64,000 nt of DNA, from positions 18,852-82,851 of the forward strand of contig JANXLU010000081.1 of NCBI GenBank assembly GCA_025354985.1, written 5' to 3'. The translations under genes and the position numbers were made by a program. Of this stretch, positions 1-8,620 are shown in pieces (position 1 is the first letter of the stretch; every line of letters begins with the position of its first letter). The notes under the pieces were generated by a model that worked only from the letters and a program-made list of their open reading frames with translations, was not told the DNA's origin and made no database searches. The stretch comes from Chloroflexota bacterium. Its GTDB lineage: Bacteria > Chloroflexota > Anaerolineae > J036 > Brachytrichaceae.

Positions 1-989
1 GGTCGCAATGCCGGGAGCGCCGCCGGGTCAATAGGGGGGAAGTTCACGGCATTGCGCACGTCCCGGTCATGCAGCGCGTCCAAAATCTGCTCGGCCATCT
101 GGATGCTCACATCCCGCTGGGCCTCCACCGTACTCGCGCCCAGGTGTGGCGTCACCACCACGTTAGGCAGCTTAAACAGCGGATGATCGCCGGGTGGCTC
201 CTCTTCAAACACGTCAATGGCCGCGCCGGCGATGTGACCGCTGATCAGCGCCTCCTGCAACGCTTCCATGTCGATGAGTGCGCCCCGCGCCACGTTGATC
301 ACCCGGGCGCCCTTCTTCATCTTGCTGATTGCCTCGCGGCTGAGCACGCCCTTGCTGCCTGCAATAAGCGACGCATGCAAGGTGACAAAGTCACTGGTGG
401 CCAGCAAATCCTCAAGCGAGAGCAGCCGCACCTTGTTGGCACGCGCCACCTCCTCGCTTACAAAAGGATCATAGGCCACGATCTCCATCCCAAAGCTCTG
501 GGCCCGACGCGCCACCTGCGTGCCAATGCGCCCAAACCCAACCACGCCCAAAATCTTGCCCTGCAGCTGCACCCCGTTAAATTTGTTGCGGGTCCATTCC
601 AGTCGGCGCACGCTCGCGTCACCCTGTGGAATGTAGCGCGCCAACGCCAGCATCATCGCCATGGTATGTTCGCACGTGGCGGTCGTGTTGGCCTGTGGCG
701 TGTTCATGACGATCACGCCGCGGCGGGTGGCGGCATCCACATCAATGGTATCAACGCCGATTCCGGCACGTCCGATCACCCGCAGCTTGATACCGGCGGC
801 GATCACGGCCTCGTCCACCTTGGTTTCACTTCGCACAATGAGCGCGTCATAGTCGCCAATTTGGGCCAGCAACTCCGCGCGCGGCAGCTTCTTGGCCAGG
901 TTGAGGGTGACCTCCGGATCGGAGCGCAAGATGTCCAAACCAGCGGTGCTAAGGTCGTCGGGGATCAAGATTTTGTAGGCTTTGGTCAT
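1..989 (-). CDS. serA: D-3-phosphoglycerate dehydrogenase (partial, 3' end outside window)
   Basis: Oxidises 3-phosphoglycerate to 3-phosphohydroxypyruvate with NAD, the first step of serine synthesis in the cytoplasm. I translated this frame directly. It starts MTKAYKILIPDDLS and shows the family signatures in order: GRAGIGVDTIDVDAATRRG, the Rossmann loop VVGFGRIGTQVA, INVARGALID, and the catalytic His region VVTPHLGASTVEAQ. About 329 residues are visible, so the substrate- and nucleotide-binding domains are complete and the C-terminal regulatory (ACT/ASB) part lies beyond base 1. ATG 989 is chosen because the protein aligns from its first residues and a TATAAT box sits just upstream. The opposite-strand reading frame over this stretch is a shadow. 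Confidence in the family is high; a related 2-hydroxyacid dehydrogenase is the only alternative. Confidence 0.93.
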   Translation of the reverse strand, partial: MTKAYKILIPDDLSTAGLDILRSDPEVTLNLAKKLPRAELLAQIGDYDALIVRSETKVDEAVIAAGIKLRVIGRAGIGVDTIDVDAATRRGVIVMNTPQANTTATCEHTMAMMLALARYIPQGDASVRRLEWTRNKFNGVQLQGKILGVVGFGRIGTQVARRAQSFGMEIVAYDPFVSEEVARANKVRLLSLEDLLATSDFVTLHASLIAGSKGVLSREAISKMKKGARVINVARGALIDMEALQEALISGHIAGAAIDVFEEEPPGDHPLFKLPNVVVTPHLGASTVEAQRDVSIQMAEQILDALHDRDVRNAVNFPPIDPAALPALR

Positions 990-998
990 GCGGTGGGG

Positions 999-1004
999 AT
1001 TATA
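999..1004 (-). promoter_or_regulatory. -10 box of serA, leaderless arrangement
   Basis: TATAAT on the minus strand with only 9 nt between its last base and the serA ATG, so transcription would start about 2-4 nt before the start codon. No good -35 hexamer is seen at 16-18 nt spacing. It is one of a dozen similar cases in this window. Confidence 0.55.
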
Positions 1005-1027
1005 TGTTAATCTGACACTAACTAGGT

Positions 1028-2569
1028 TTATTGCCGCTCAAACAGCGTCACGATCACGTTATAGAACTCCGCGCGTTGGACCACGCGCCAGCCTAGTTCC
1101 ATCCAGGCCCGGGTGACCCCGCGCTCGTCCCATAGGGCCGCCTCACTCTCAACCAGCCAGGCGCGCTGCGCGCCCGCCAGCCGGGGGGTCAGATAATTAC
1201 CAACCTGTCCGCCGTCAAGGCGGTTATTTGTAAAAGGTCCGTCGATCACTACTGCCGTGCGAACCATATAGTGTTCAAAGGCAAACACCGTATAAGGTAT
1301 CTGATAGACCACGGCATCTTGTGGCCCGATTTGGGAGCGCATAAAACCCGCCGCCCCACGCAGATCCGGTCGGATTGGGTGACTCCATTGCATGCCATCG
1401 CCGACCAGCGCGATGGCCGACACCAAAACAAGCAGACCGTATCCGGATGTCAGTTGCAACCGCACGCGTTTGCCACGAACTTGCAATAGTGCGGCCAGCG
1501 CGCCGCCCAGCAGCAGATACAACGCGGGTGCGCACCACAACACATAGCGTGGCTCAAACACCGGTGACCGCAGCGAGATCGCATACAACATGACCGATGG
1601 CAAAAACAGCCACGCTAACAAGGATGCTATGACCCGTGCCGATGACCCGCTAACAAGAGCTGTGCGATCCGCAGCCGGCGTGCTTAACCGACCAAGTGCC
1701 TCATCGACCCGAAATAGACCGAGACAAAGCGGTGCGGCCAGCCAAAAAATCCCGACCAACCACCACACACTAACGCCTTCCACCGGCAAAAATCCGTGCA
1801 GTCCATAAGACCAATTCAACGCAAGCGTTTGCGCGAGTGCTTCAAAACCATAGGCCGCGTGCCCGGTGGATCGTCCTTGCAGCACGATGGGCAACTGCCA
1901 AACCACCAAGGGCAAATAAGGAACGGACACCAGTCCAAAGGAGATCAGAGCACCCCGCCCAAACATGCGGTTTGCCGGTGCCCGCCACAACGCAAGAGCA
2001 ATCCCGGCCACGGGGAGAAAAAGCGGCGAGAGCAAATGGGTGTAATAGCTTGCGCTGGTCGACACCACGAACAGCGTCCACCAGCGCCATGAGCCTCTAC
2101 TCCCGAGAATTCGCTGCGCCGCAACTGCCCGGTATAGCCCATACAGCGCCAACCCGAGCAGCAGCGGTTGAAGCGTATACATCTTGCCCTCACCGCCATA
2201 CCAGAGCTCAACCGGCGCGATCGCGCACAACCACATTGCCAATAAACCCGCGCGTCGGCGCAACAACGCGGTCCCAAGAGCATACACGACTGGAGCCAAA
2301 ATCACGCCACACAACAGCGAGCTGTAGCGCAAGGCGAAGTCACTCGTGCCACTCAGAATCAGCCAACCGCGCATTATCAGCAAATACAGCGGGCCGTTAA
2401 ACTCGGCTTGGGCAAACCCACCCAGTATCGCCGCCAACCCCGGTGGATCAAGCGCAAAACGGATGGTGTCCACTTCATCCCGCCACAGGCTCTCGATGGG
2501 CAGGGTATATGCGCGCAGCGCAAACGCACCAAGCACAACCAAAAGTGGCATCACACGCCTAGTCAACAC
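1028..2569 (-). CDS. polytopic membrane glycosyltransferase, GT39/ArnT-like (PMT family)
   Basis: Probably transfers a sugar from a polyprenyl-phosphate donor at the outer face of the membrane. The 513-residue product is almost entirely hydrophobic segments. The conserved acidic motif of the PMT/ArnT clan follows the first membrane helix (PIESLWRDEVDTIRFA, about residues 24-39), and a second conserved motif (PVELWYGGEGKMYTLQPLL) lies near residue 120. The acceptor and donor cannot be told from sequence. The start GTG 2569 is supported by a TAAAAT box 7 nt upstream; ATG 2551 is the alternative and would shorten the protein by 6 residues. The gene is transcribed toward serA, with 38 nt between its stop and the serA start codon. 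Confidence 0.8.
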   Translation of the reverse strand: MLTRRVMPLLVVLGAFALRAYTLPIESLWRDEVDTIRFALDPPGLAAILGGFAQAEFNGPLYLLIMRGWLILSGTSDFALRYSSLLCGVILAPVVYALGTALLRRRAGLLAMWLCAIAPVELWYGGEGKMYTLQPLLLGLALYGLYRAVAAQRILGSRGSWRWWTLFVVSTSASYYTHLLSPLFLPVAGIALALWRAPANRMFGRGALISFGLVSVPYLPLVVWQLPIVLQGRSTGHAAYGFEALAQTLALNWSYGLHGFLPVEGVSVWWLVGIFWLAAPLCLGLFRVDEALGRLSTPAADRTALVSGSSARVIASLLAWLFLPSVMLYAISLRSPVFEPRYVLWCAPALYLLLGGALAALLQVRGKRVRLQLTSGYGLLVLVSAIALVGDGMQWSHPIRPDLRGAAGFMRSQIGPQDAVVYQIPYTVFAFEHYMVRTAVVIDGPFTNNRLDGGQVGNYLTPRLAGAQRAWLVESEAALWDERGVTRAWMELGWRVVQRAEFYNVIVTLFERQ

Positions 2570-2727
2570 GCCAGGTATTTTAGGCGGCGAGCAACATGGC
2601 GGAACGTGGATTAACAGGTTGGGCAGGATAAAAAGAATCGTGTGGCAAAAGCTTTTTCATCCTCTTCCATCCCGAAAATCTTGAAAACCCGCGTGCGGTT
2701 CTCTCTTCTCAGTTACACTACTTGCCG

Positions 2728-3648
2728 ATGAGCACATCAATCGCGATTGTCGGGGTCCCAGTTGACCTTGGAGCCGGGAGGCGTGGCGTGGATATGGGGC
2801 CGAGCGCCGTACGCTATGCCGGTCTAAAGAATCGGCTTATGCGTCTTGGTCACCCGGTGCGTGATGCGGGAAACATATCAGTGCCGGGCCTGGATGAGCT
2901 GCCGCTCCCTGACGCCAACGAGAAGCTTCGCTACCTGGAACCAATTGCCTCTATGTGCCGCACGCTGGCGAAAATAACGCGCGGCTGTATGGTCCAGGGT
3001 GAATTCCCGTTGGTGATCGGAGGTGATCACAGCTATGCGATTGGCTCGGTCAGTGGCGTGGCTGCGGCTCTGGCCCCCAAGCGTGAAAAGCTTGGCCTGA
3101 TCTGGTTGGATGCGCATGCTGACTTCAATACGGCCGAAACCACTCCGAGCGGCAATATCCACGGTATGAGCCTGGCCGCCCTTTGTGGCCACGGTCACAA
3201 ATCGCTTACCCGTGTGATCGATGATCTGGATCCCGCCGTGGATGAACATAACTGCGTCATCATTGGCGCGCGTGATCTGGATGATGGTGAACGACGCCTA
3301 CTTAGACAGTTTGGCGTGCATGTCTTCACAATGCACGACCTTGACCGCAGGGGCATGGCCGATGTGATGACCGATGCCCTGCTTTTCGCCGGCAATGGTA
3401 CGCACGGCATCCATCTGAGCCTGGATTTGGACAGCCTGGACCCGGCCGAGGCGCCCGGCGTCGGCACACCGGTGCCCGGCGGTCTCACTTACCGCGAGGC
3501 CCATCTTGCCTGTGAAATGGCATTTCAGCATGGATCGCTTGTGAGTATGGATTTGGTTGAGTGCAATCCGATTCTGGATCAACACAACAAAACGGCGCAG
3601 CTTGGTGTTGAATTGATTTGCTCCGCGCTTGGTCAGTCCATTTATTAG
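2728..3648 (+). CDS. rocF: arginase
   Basis: Hydrolyses L-arginine to ornithine and urea using a binuclear manganese centre. The three metal-binding signatures of the ureohydrolase family are intact and in order: GGDHS, DAHADFN and SLDLDSLDP. The C-terminal arginase-specific VECNPILD segment is also present. At 306 residues the length is normal for bacterial arginase. The flanking sequence (AIVGVPVDLGAGRRGVDMGP) is typical of arginase rather than agmatinase or formiminoglutamase. ATG 2728 is chosen over an in-frame TTG 6 nt upstream; a TACACT box ends 8 nt before the ATG. It is followed by an apparently separate transcription unit. Confidence 0.92.
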   Translation: MSTSIAIVGVPVDLGAGRRGVDMGPSAVRYAGLKNRLMRLGHPVRDAGNISVPGLDELPLPDANEKLRYLEPIASMCRTLAKITRGCMVQGEFPLVIGGDHSYAIGSVSGVAAALAPKREKLGLIWLDAHADFNTAETTPSGNIHGMSLAALCGHGHKSLTRVIDDLDPAVDEHNCVIIGARDLDDGERRLLRQFGVHVFTMHDLDRRGMADVMTDALLFAGNGTHGIHLSLDLDSLDPAEAPGVGTPVPGGLTYREAHLACEMAFQHGSLVSMDLVECNPILDQHNKTAQLGVELICSALGQSIY

Positions 3649-3703
3649 GGCAAAATGTGCACTGCTTCGAGGCTGTTGCGCGCAGTTTGGCGAAAGCCGA
3701 CCG

Positions 3704-3731
3704 TTGACAAGATCGCCCGCATGGCTACACT
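3704..3731 (+). promoter_or_regulatory. sigma-70-type promoter, leaderless
   Basis: A perfect TTGACA at 3704-3709 and TACACT at 3726-3731 are separated by 16 nt. Only 6 nt lie between the -10 box and the ATG at 3738, so the predicted transcript begins at or next to the start codon. This is one of the two strongest promoter matches in the window. Confidence 0.7.
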
Positions 3732-3737
3732 CAGTTC

Positions 3738-3986
3738 ATGGCTGATTCAGGATATATTGGCAAGGTCGAGAAGGCACAACGATACGCGGCGGAACCCCAG
3801 CGGTTCAAATTCCTCAATTTCCAGGTAGTGGTACAGGGTGACAATGGCGACCATCTGGTCACATATGACCACGGTGAGTGGCGTTGCAATTCCGACTACT
3901 TCAAAAATCACGGTTATGACAGCCACACTATGGCAGTCGAACGTCTGCTAGGCGGCATGCTCGAGGAGAAAAAAGCAGCGCTGTAG
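3738..3986 (+). CDS. small protein with degenerate SWIM-like C-terminus
   Basis: An 82-residue protein of unknown function. The C-terminal half (WRCNSDYFKNHGYDSHTMA) resembles a SWIM zinc-finger core, whose consensus is C-x-C ... C-x-H. Here the pattern is C50-x-S52 and D61-x-H63, so two of the four expected ligands are replaced and zinc binding may be lost. The gene has an excellent TTGACA/TACACT promoter that ends at the start codon. Its stop lies 2 nt before the next ATG, so it is probably co-transcribed with the glycerophosphodiesterase. The reading frame is real on promoter and spacing evidence; the SWIM relationship is an inference from pattern only. Confidence 0.7.
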   Translation: MADSGYIGKVEKAQRYAAEPQRFKFLNFQVVVQGDNGDHLVTYDHGEWRCNSDYFKNHGYDSHTMAVERLLGGMLEEKKAAL

Positions 3987-3988
3987 TC

Positions 3989-4756
3989 ATGAATCACTGG
4001 TTGCGAAACCATCCCCGCGTTCTTGTCCTGGGGCATCGCGGAGCGTGCGCCCATTACCCGGAAAATACGCTCGGTTCGCTCAACTTGGCCCATGCGCAAG
4101 GCGCGCACGGAATCGAATTTGACGTCAAGCGTTGTGCCACGGGTGAAGTGGTGCTCATGCACGATGTCGACGTGCAACGCACCACTAATGGCACCGGAAA
4201 AGTGCACGAACTGACGCTTGCCCAGCTGCGTGCTCTTGATGCAGGTCAGGGCGAGCAGATCCCCACGTTGGATGAGGTGTTTGACCAACTTGGTGGCCTG
4301 GCTCCTGCCATCTTCGACGCACTTTCGGAACCGTTGCCGTTTCTGTTCAACATCGAGGTAACTAACTACGAAACACAAGGGGACGGGTTGGAAGCTGCTG
4401 TTGTGGACGTCATCCGCCGTCACAGTATTTCGTCACAGGTGATGTTTTCCTCATTTAGTCCGGCCACCCTTAAACTGTTGTTGGGTTTGGAACCTGGCCT
4501 GCCCCGCGGATTTTTATATCACCAACAATTCCACAACGGATTCCATGGCATTGATCTGTCTGCACTCAAGCTCAGCTTTCGCCACCCGCACTACAGCATG
4601 GTCACCCCGGAGATTGTGGCCAACCACAAAGCGGAAGGCATTGGAGTACAGGTCTGGACCGTGAACGAACCCGCCGACATGATGCGCATGGCCGCATGTG
4701 GTGTTACCGGAATCATGGGCGACTCGCCCAAAACCATGCGAAAGACCCTTCGTTAA
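3989..4756 (+). CDS. ugpQ: glycerophosphodiester phosphodiesterase
   Basis: Hydrolyses glycerophosphodiesters (deacylated phospholipids) to sn-glycerol-3-phosphate and an alcohol. The 255-residue TIM-barrel shows the GDPD signatures: LGHRGACAHYPENTLGS near residue 17 with catalytic His/Arg, GIEFDVKRCATGEVVLMHD with the metal-binding Glu and Asp and second catalytic His, and the C-terminal VQVWTVNEPADMMRM. No signal peptide is visible, so a cytoplasmic enzyme of the UgpQ type is likely. It follows the small SWIM-like gene by 2 nt. The 219 nt after it, up to the convergent acetyltransferase gene, show no feature I can support. Confidence 0.9.
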   Translation: MNHWLRNHPRVLVLGHRGACAHYPENTLGSLNLAHAQGAHGIEFDVKRCATGEVVLMHDVDVQRTTNGTGKVHELTLAQLRALDAGQGEQIPTLDEVFDQLGGLAPAIFDALSEPLPFLFNIEVTNYETQGDGLEAAVVDVIRRHSISSQVMFSSFSPATLKLLLGLEPGLPRGFLYHQQFHNGFHGIDLSALKLSFRHPHYSMVTPEIVANHKAEGIGVQVWTVNEPADMMRMAACGVTGIMGDSPKTMRKTLR

Positions 4757-4975
4757 CAGTAACTTAGTTCGCGTCGTGCGGACTGCCGCCAGACCGTGGC
4801 GTGTAAAACGTAGAAACATATGTGTTTAAAAGCCCCGCCAATTGGACCGGGTCGCGTCCGCGGTCGCTAAGCGGTGCCGACACTGCTGGCTGGGTGAGGT
4901 AGTCCACGCCTACCGGGCCGCCTATGACTCCAATCAATCAGCGATTCGGTCCTCACTGCCATGCCCGGCCGGGAT

Positions 4976-5485
4976 TTACAAAACCCGCTGCATTTGCACA
5001 CTATCCAACCAGCGGTCAAATTTGTAACCAACGTTCTTAAACGTCGCAACGTGTTCAAATCCACAGGCCCGATGGAGCCTGATTGAGCCGACATTAGCGC
5101 TGTCACCAATCACCGCGATCACGTGCTTGTAACCGGCCGTGGCGCAGGCTTGCAACAGATGGTTGAGCAACACCCGTCCGATGCCCAGACCGCGATAATC
5201 TTCGCGCACATAGATCGAGTCCTCAACGGTAAACCGATACCCGATCCTTGATCGCCAGCTGCTGGCATATGCATATGCCACTACGGCACCCATCTGCTCA
5301 GCCACAAAATACGGGAATCCGGCGGCCAGGATGCCTGAAACGCGCGTTGTCATCTCGATTAGTGTCGGGGGATCGTATTCCCATGAGGCGGTGCCGGTTA
5401 GCACTTGATCGGCATAAATCGCGTGAATGGCTGAGACGTCATCCACAGCCACGCGGCGAAGCAGAAGCTCACCCATTACCGCCAC
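4976..5485 (-). CDS. GNAT-family N-acetyltransferase, phosphinothricin-acetyltransferase-like
   Basis: Transfers an acetyl group from acetyl-CoA to a small amine substrate. The single GNAT domain (about 169 residues) has the acetyl-CoA pyrophosphate-binding loop EDYRGLGIGRVLLNHLL near residue 110 and the Pat/Bar/YncA-type pattern RRVAVDDVSAIHAIYADQV at the N-terminus and SIRLHRACGFEHVATFKNVG at the C-terminus. In that subfamily known substrates include phosphinothricin and methionine sulfoximine; the substrate here is not determined. The GTG at 5485 overlaps the stop of the upstream kinase-like gene (TAGTG), which suggests translational coupling. An in-frame ATG at 5476 is an alternative start. 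Confidence 0.85.
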   Translation of the reverse strand: MAVMGELLLRRVAVDDVSAIHAIYADQVLTGTASWEYDPPTLIEMTTRVSGILAAGFPYFVAEQMGAVVAYAYASSWRSRIGYRFTVEDSIYVREDYRGLGIGRVLLNHLLQACATAGYKHVIAVIGDSANVGSIRLHRACGFEHVATFKNVGYKFDRWLDSVQMQRVL

Positions 5486-6426
5486 TAGGTCGCTACCAAC
5501 CCGCGCTCAACCATCCGAGTGACATCGGCGACGCTGGTGGCAACCGGCGCGAGATGTGTGCATTTAAGCGAAGCCGTGGCCACCGCGAACCGCAGCGCAC
5601 TGGCAAAGTCCCGACCGGTTGCGTGCGCGTAGATAAAACCTGCGCTAAACAGCGCACCGGCGCCGATCGTGCCGACTACATCGATCTTTGGCGCGTCGAT
5701 CTGGGTGCACCTGCCAAAGGCATCCACACCCAACGCACCGAGAGAACCACGCGTCACCAGGGCCTCGCGCGCCCCCGAAGCGCGAACCGCCTCAGCCCGG
5801 GCACAGGCGTTCACCTCGGTATCATCATCATTAACCCATGTCTGCACAAATGATGTTCCCGGAATCAGGTGATGAAACGCATCGACCTCGGGTGAAAACT
5901 CCACATTCAGATACACCGGCACGTTGCTTTCGCGAGCAATCTGCAGTGCACGGGCCACAACTGGCTGCGCCGCATACCAGTCTATATACAACAGGCTGGC
6001 CGTGCGAATCCCTTCAAGCTCGGCATCATTTATGGTGTTAAAAATATCCCAACGTTGCTCAACAAACCAGGTGCGCGTGCCCGCGCGATCACATACGTCC
6101 ATTTCAAGCGGCGTGGTGAGGTTTTTGCGCAGGACAATATTGTGGCTCACGTTGCACCGGTTGAGTGCCGAGACCGCGGCGTTGCCCAGTTCGTCATCAC
6201 CGAGTGCGTTGGTGATCAATTGCACCGGCATACCCCAACCGCCAATCGCTTGGGCGATCATGGGCGCGTCGGCGCCAAGATAGCGTTCAATTTTTGATAC
6301 AAATGCCCCATCATTTGCGGCGGGATAACGGTCAACAGCCAGCGCCAGACCTGATACCGCCGGGCCCAGGCAAACAATGTGGTGATTAGAGTTCAAGATA
6401 CGCGCACCAATTTTAGCCGACCACAC
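5485..6426 (-). CDS. PfkB-fold sugar-kinase-like protein with altered active site
   Basis: A ribokinase/PfkB-fold protein of 313 residues. The first glycine-rich signature region is recognisable (APMIAQAIGGWGMPVQLITNALGDD, split here by position 52-78), as is the C-terminal anion-hole region. In that region the usual G-A-G-D, whose Asp is the catalytic base, reads G-A-G-A (TIGAGALFSAGF, residues 254-265). Without that Asp, ordinary kinase activity is doubtful. GTG 6426 is supported by a GGGAGG Shine-Dalgarno 8 nt upstream. The downstream acetyltransferase start overlaps its stop codon. The protein might be an impaired kinase, a binding protein, or an enzyme using another base. Confidence 0.8.
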   Translation of the reverse strand: MWSAKIGARILNSNHHIVCLGPAVSGLALAVDRYPAANDGAFVSKIERYLGADAPMIAQAIGGWGMPVQLITNALGDDELGNAAVSALNRCNVSHNIVLRKNLTTPLEMDVCDRAGTRTWFVEQRWDIFNTINDAELEGIRTASLLYIDWYAAQPVVARALQIARESNVPVYLNVEFSPEVDAFHHLIPGTSFVQTWVNDDDTEVNACARAEAVRASGAREALVTRGSLGALGVDAFGRCTQIDAPKIDVVGTIGAGALFSAGFIYAHATGRDFASALRFAVATASLKCTHLAPVATSVADVTRMVERGLVAT

Positions 6427-6446
6427 GGGTCAGACCTCCCGACCTA

Positions 6447-6644
6447 TCAGGTTTGGGGTCGGGGAAGTTGCGCCTTACACAGCTTGCAGACCAGATCGCC
6501 ATGCGGGGTTTCGTCCAGTTCCGCCAGCCCGCGACAGGTCTGGCAATTTTCATACGCATCCCAGTCAATTTCAGGAATAAATTCGCCCTTCTCCGTGTCA
6601 AGGCGAAATCGTTGGGATTGTTTGAACGAACGTTCTAAATTCAT
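6447..6644 (-). CDS. small zinc-ribbon-like protein
   Basis: A 65-residue protein, start ATG 6644. It contains two C-x-x-C pairs near its C-terminus (ENCQTCRGL and LVCKLCKAQL) separated by about 17 residues, a spacing typical of a zinc ribbon. The N-terminal half is charged and shows no known domain. The frame is open further upstream, but the longer version (105 residues) would run into the promoter region of the divergent glycosyltransferase, so the shorter start is preferred. It lies just upstream of the kinase-like gene, in the same direction. Function unknown. Confidence 0.55.
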   Translation of the reverse strand: MNLERSFKQSQRFRLDTEKGEFIPEIDWDAYENCQTCRGLAELDETPHGDLVCKLCKAQLPRPQT

Positions 6645-6722
6645 GTTGCGTGTAAGGGTTGTTAGGATACACGAGAACAATGAGTTTGAGGGCAAATTTC
6701 TAAGTTTTTTGAGCCGCTTCTG

Positions 6723-6728
6723 TATAAT
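6723..6728 (+). promoter_or_regulatory. -10 box of the GT gene, very short leader
   Basis: A consensus TATAAT lies 12 nt before the ATG at 6741, predicting a leader of about 5-6 nt. No recognisable Shine-Dalgarno fits between. The -35 region is poor (T-rich). Confidence 0.6.
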
Positions 6729-6740
6729 GATTTTTCGCTC

Positions 6741-8426
6741 ATGCTTCAAACGCATATAGTACACCGTGTCCGATCATTGGGTGGTCGGGGTCTGGCACTC
6801 GCGGTTACCGCTATCGTCGCCATCCTGGCCCGCACGCGTTTTTTTGGCTTCACCTCGGTTGATTACAATTTTTTTCTCAGGCCCTGGTACCGTTTTATCC
6901 AGGTCTTTAACGGCTGGCCAGCGTTGCGGTTTGAATTTGCAAACTATTCGCCTCCCTATTTGTATTTGCTGACACTTATACAGACGCAGGCGCCGGCGCT
7001 GGAACCATTGGTTGCCATCAAGCTGATCTCAGTGGCCTTTGACGTGTTGCTTGCCGCCGCTTGCTTCCTGCTCATTCGTGCCGCCCGCCCCGGATTTGGC
7101 TATGCATGGGCTGGGTTTTCAGCCGTGCTGTGTTGCCCAACTGTGTTCGCAAACAGCGCGGTGTGGGGCCAGGCCGACCCAATCTACACAAGCTTCTGCA
7201 TACTCGCAGTGTGGCGGCTTGCAAAGCGCGACACAACTGGCGCCCTGGTCTGCTATGCCATCGCGTTCTCGTTCAAGCTACAGGCGATATTTCTCCTGCC
7301 ATTGTTCGTCTTTCTAACAGTGAGGCGACAGCTAAGCTGGCGGACGTGGATGATCCTGCCCACCGTATTTGCACTGAGTGGTGTGCCTGCCATGGCTCTG
7401 GGTCGGCCCGGTCTAAGCCCGTGGTCGGCATATTTCACTCAGGTGAACATCCATGAACAACTGACCAACCTGGCCCCGAATCTATTTCAATTGTTGCCAA
7501 CCGAACCGCGGGCCCCTTTGACCATGGTCGGGATTGTGCTGGCGGGTTCATTTGTTGCGCTGCTGGGTCTTGCAATTGTCCGGTTTCAAGTCGATGTCAT
7601 GGATCACAGTGCGCTCATCGCCTGTTTGCTTTTTATGGGCGTGCCTTTTTTGTTGCCGCGAATGCATGATCGCTACTTTTACCCGGCAGACGTGCTCTCA
7701 ATCGTCGTGGCTGCAACGCACCCTCGTTTGCGTTGGCTCCCCCTGTTGGTTGTGGGTGCATCCTGGCTGGCCTACATCACCTATTTGTATGAGTTTAATG
7801 CCATCCCGTTATGGGTTGGCACCGGTCTATTGGCACTCGCTCTTGGAGGCACAGCGAGATACGCATTCAACTTGTGGCGAACCAAGCCCAAGACCGTGGA
7901 ACCCGCAATAGCACGCTCAATTTCACTAGCCGCAACTTTGGCAACGGTTGGCGCAACCGCCGCCGCGCTGATCGGTGCCAGCATGATTGGGGCGGCGGTG
8001 CGCAGTAGTATCGATGAGCGAACCTTTATGGCAACATTCACAAATGGCGAAGCAAGAATCAACGCCTATCTGGCCGGCGCGGTCGTTTGTCGCGATCAGC
8101 TGGCGCTGCGCATCGTATGGGACACGCCCCACGGTATGCAGGAAGAGCGCACGGTGTCGACTTTTGTGCACGTCCTGGATGCCACCGGGGCGAAGATTGC
8201 GCAGGCCGATGGCTATATCGATGGCATCCTTGGGCTAAACCTGCTCCAAAATGGCCGCGTGGATGAACGGCGCATTCCTTTGCCAGCGGGCTCCAAGCCT
8301 GCTACGGTTGTCTTTGGCGCTTATTTTGAGCAAGGCGTGGAGCGATTCCAGGCCACGCGCCTAAATGGAAGCCCTTTGCCTGATGATTCCGCATCCGTTC
8401 CGGTGACGGAAAAAACGTGCCCTTAA
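6741..8426 (+). CDS. Gpi18-like polytopic mannosyltransferase (GT-C fold)
   Basis: A 561-residue membrane protein with about ten hydrophobic segments up to residue 420 and a soluble C-terminal domain of about 130 residues. The motif NSAVWGQADPIYTSF near residue 130 and the later PFLLPRMHDRYFYPADVLS are characteristic of the Gpi18/PIG-V-related GT-C glycosyltransferases, which use polyprenyl-phosphate sugars. The C-terminal part is probably an extracytoplasmic beta-sandwich; no known domain was recognised in it. The acceptor is unknown. The start follows TATAAT by 12 nt. tRNA-Leu follows downstream in the same direction with its own -10 box. Confidence 0.8.
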   Translation: MLQTHIVHRVRSLGGRGLALAVTAIVAILARTRFFGFTSVDYNFFLRPWYRFIQVFNGWPALRFEFANYSPPYLYLLTLIQTQAPALEPLVAIKLISVAFDVLLAAACFLLIRAARPGFGYAWAGFSAVLCCPTVFANSAVWGQADPIYTSFCILAVWRLAKRDTTGALVCYAIAFSFKLQAIFLLPLFVFLTVRRQLSWRTWMILPTVFALSGVPAMALGRPGLSPWSAYFTQVNIHEQLTNLAPNLFQLLPTEPRAPLTMVGIVLAGSFVALLGLAIVRFQVDVMDHSALIACLLFMGVPFLLPRMHDRYFYPADVLSIVVAATHPRLRWLPLLVVGASWLAYITYLYEFNAIPLWVGTGLLALALGGTARYAFNLWRTKPKTVEPAIARSISLAATLATVGATAAALIGASMIGAAVRSSIDERTFMATFTNGEARINAYLAGAVVCRDQLALRIVWDTPHGMQEERTVSTFVHVLDATGAKIAQADGYIDGILGLNLLQNGRVDERRIPLPAGSKPATVVFGAYFEQGVERFQATRLNGSPLPDDSASVPVTEKTCP

Positions 8427-8458
8427 ATCAGGCGGACGTGCTATACTTTGTTGTGCTT

Positions 8459-8541
<83 letters not shown>

Positions 8542-8548
8542 TATCGGG

Positions 8549-8585
8549 CATCGCCCCGCTTACAGTGAATGTGAGCGGGGCGATG
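8549..8585 (+). terminator. hairpin after tRNA-Leu
   Basis: A perfect 12-bp stem (8549-8560 with 8574-8585) around a 13-nt loop follows the tRNA by 7 nt. There is no T-run after it, so it may act as a processing or Rho-assisted stop rather than a classical intrinsic terminator. Confidence 0.6.
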
Positions 8586-8620
8586 TGCTGAATGGCATAA
8601 TTCACACGCGTTCAAATCGT

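Noticed and set aside
69..1010. Long plus-strand open frame of 313 codons
   Set aside because: It is the complement of serA, whose minus-strand translation matches the family along its whole length; the plus frame has no recognisable domain.
5248..5853. 201-codon plus-strand frame opposite the acetyltransferase and PfkB-fold genes
   Set aside because: Shadow of two well-supported minus-strand genes, with no motif of its own.
8585..8620. Upstream GTG start for the FtsB-like gene
   Set aside because: It lies in the tRNA terminator hairpin and ahead of the likely -10 box.
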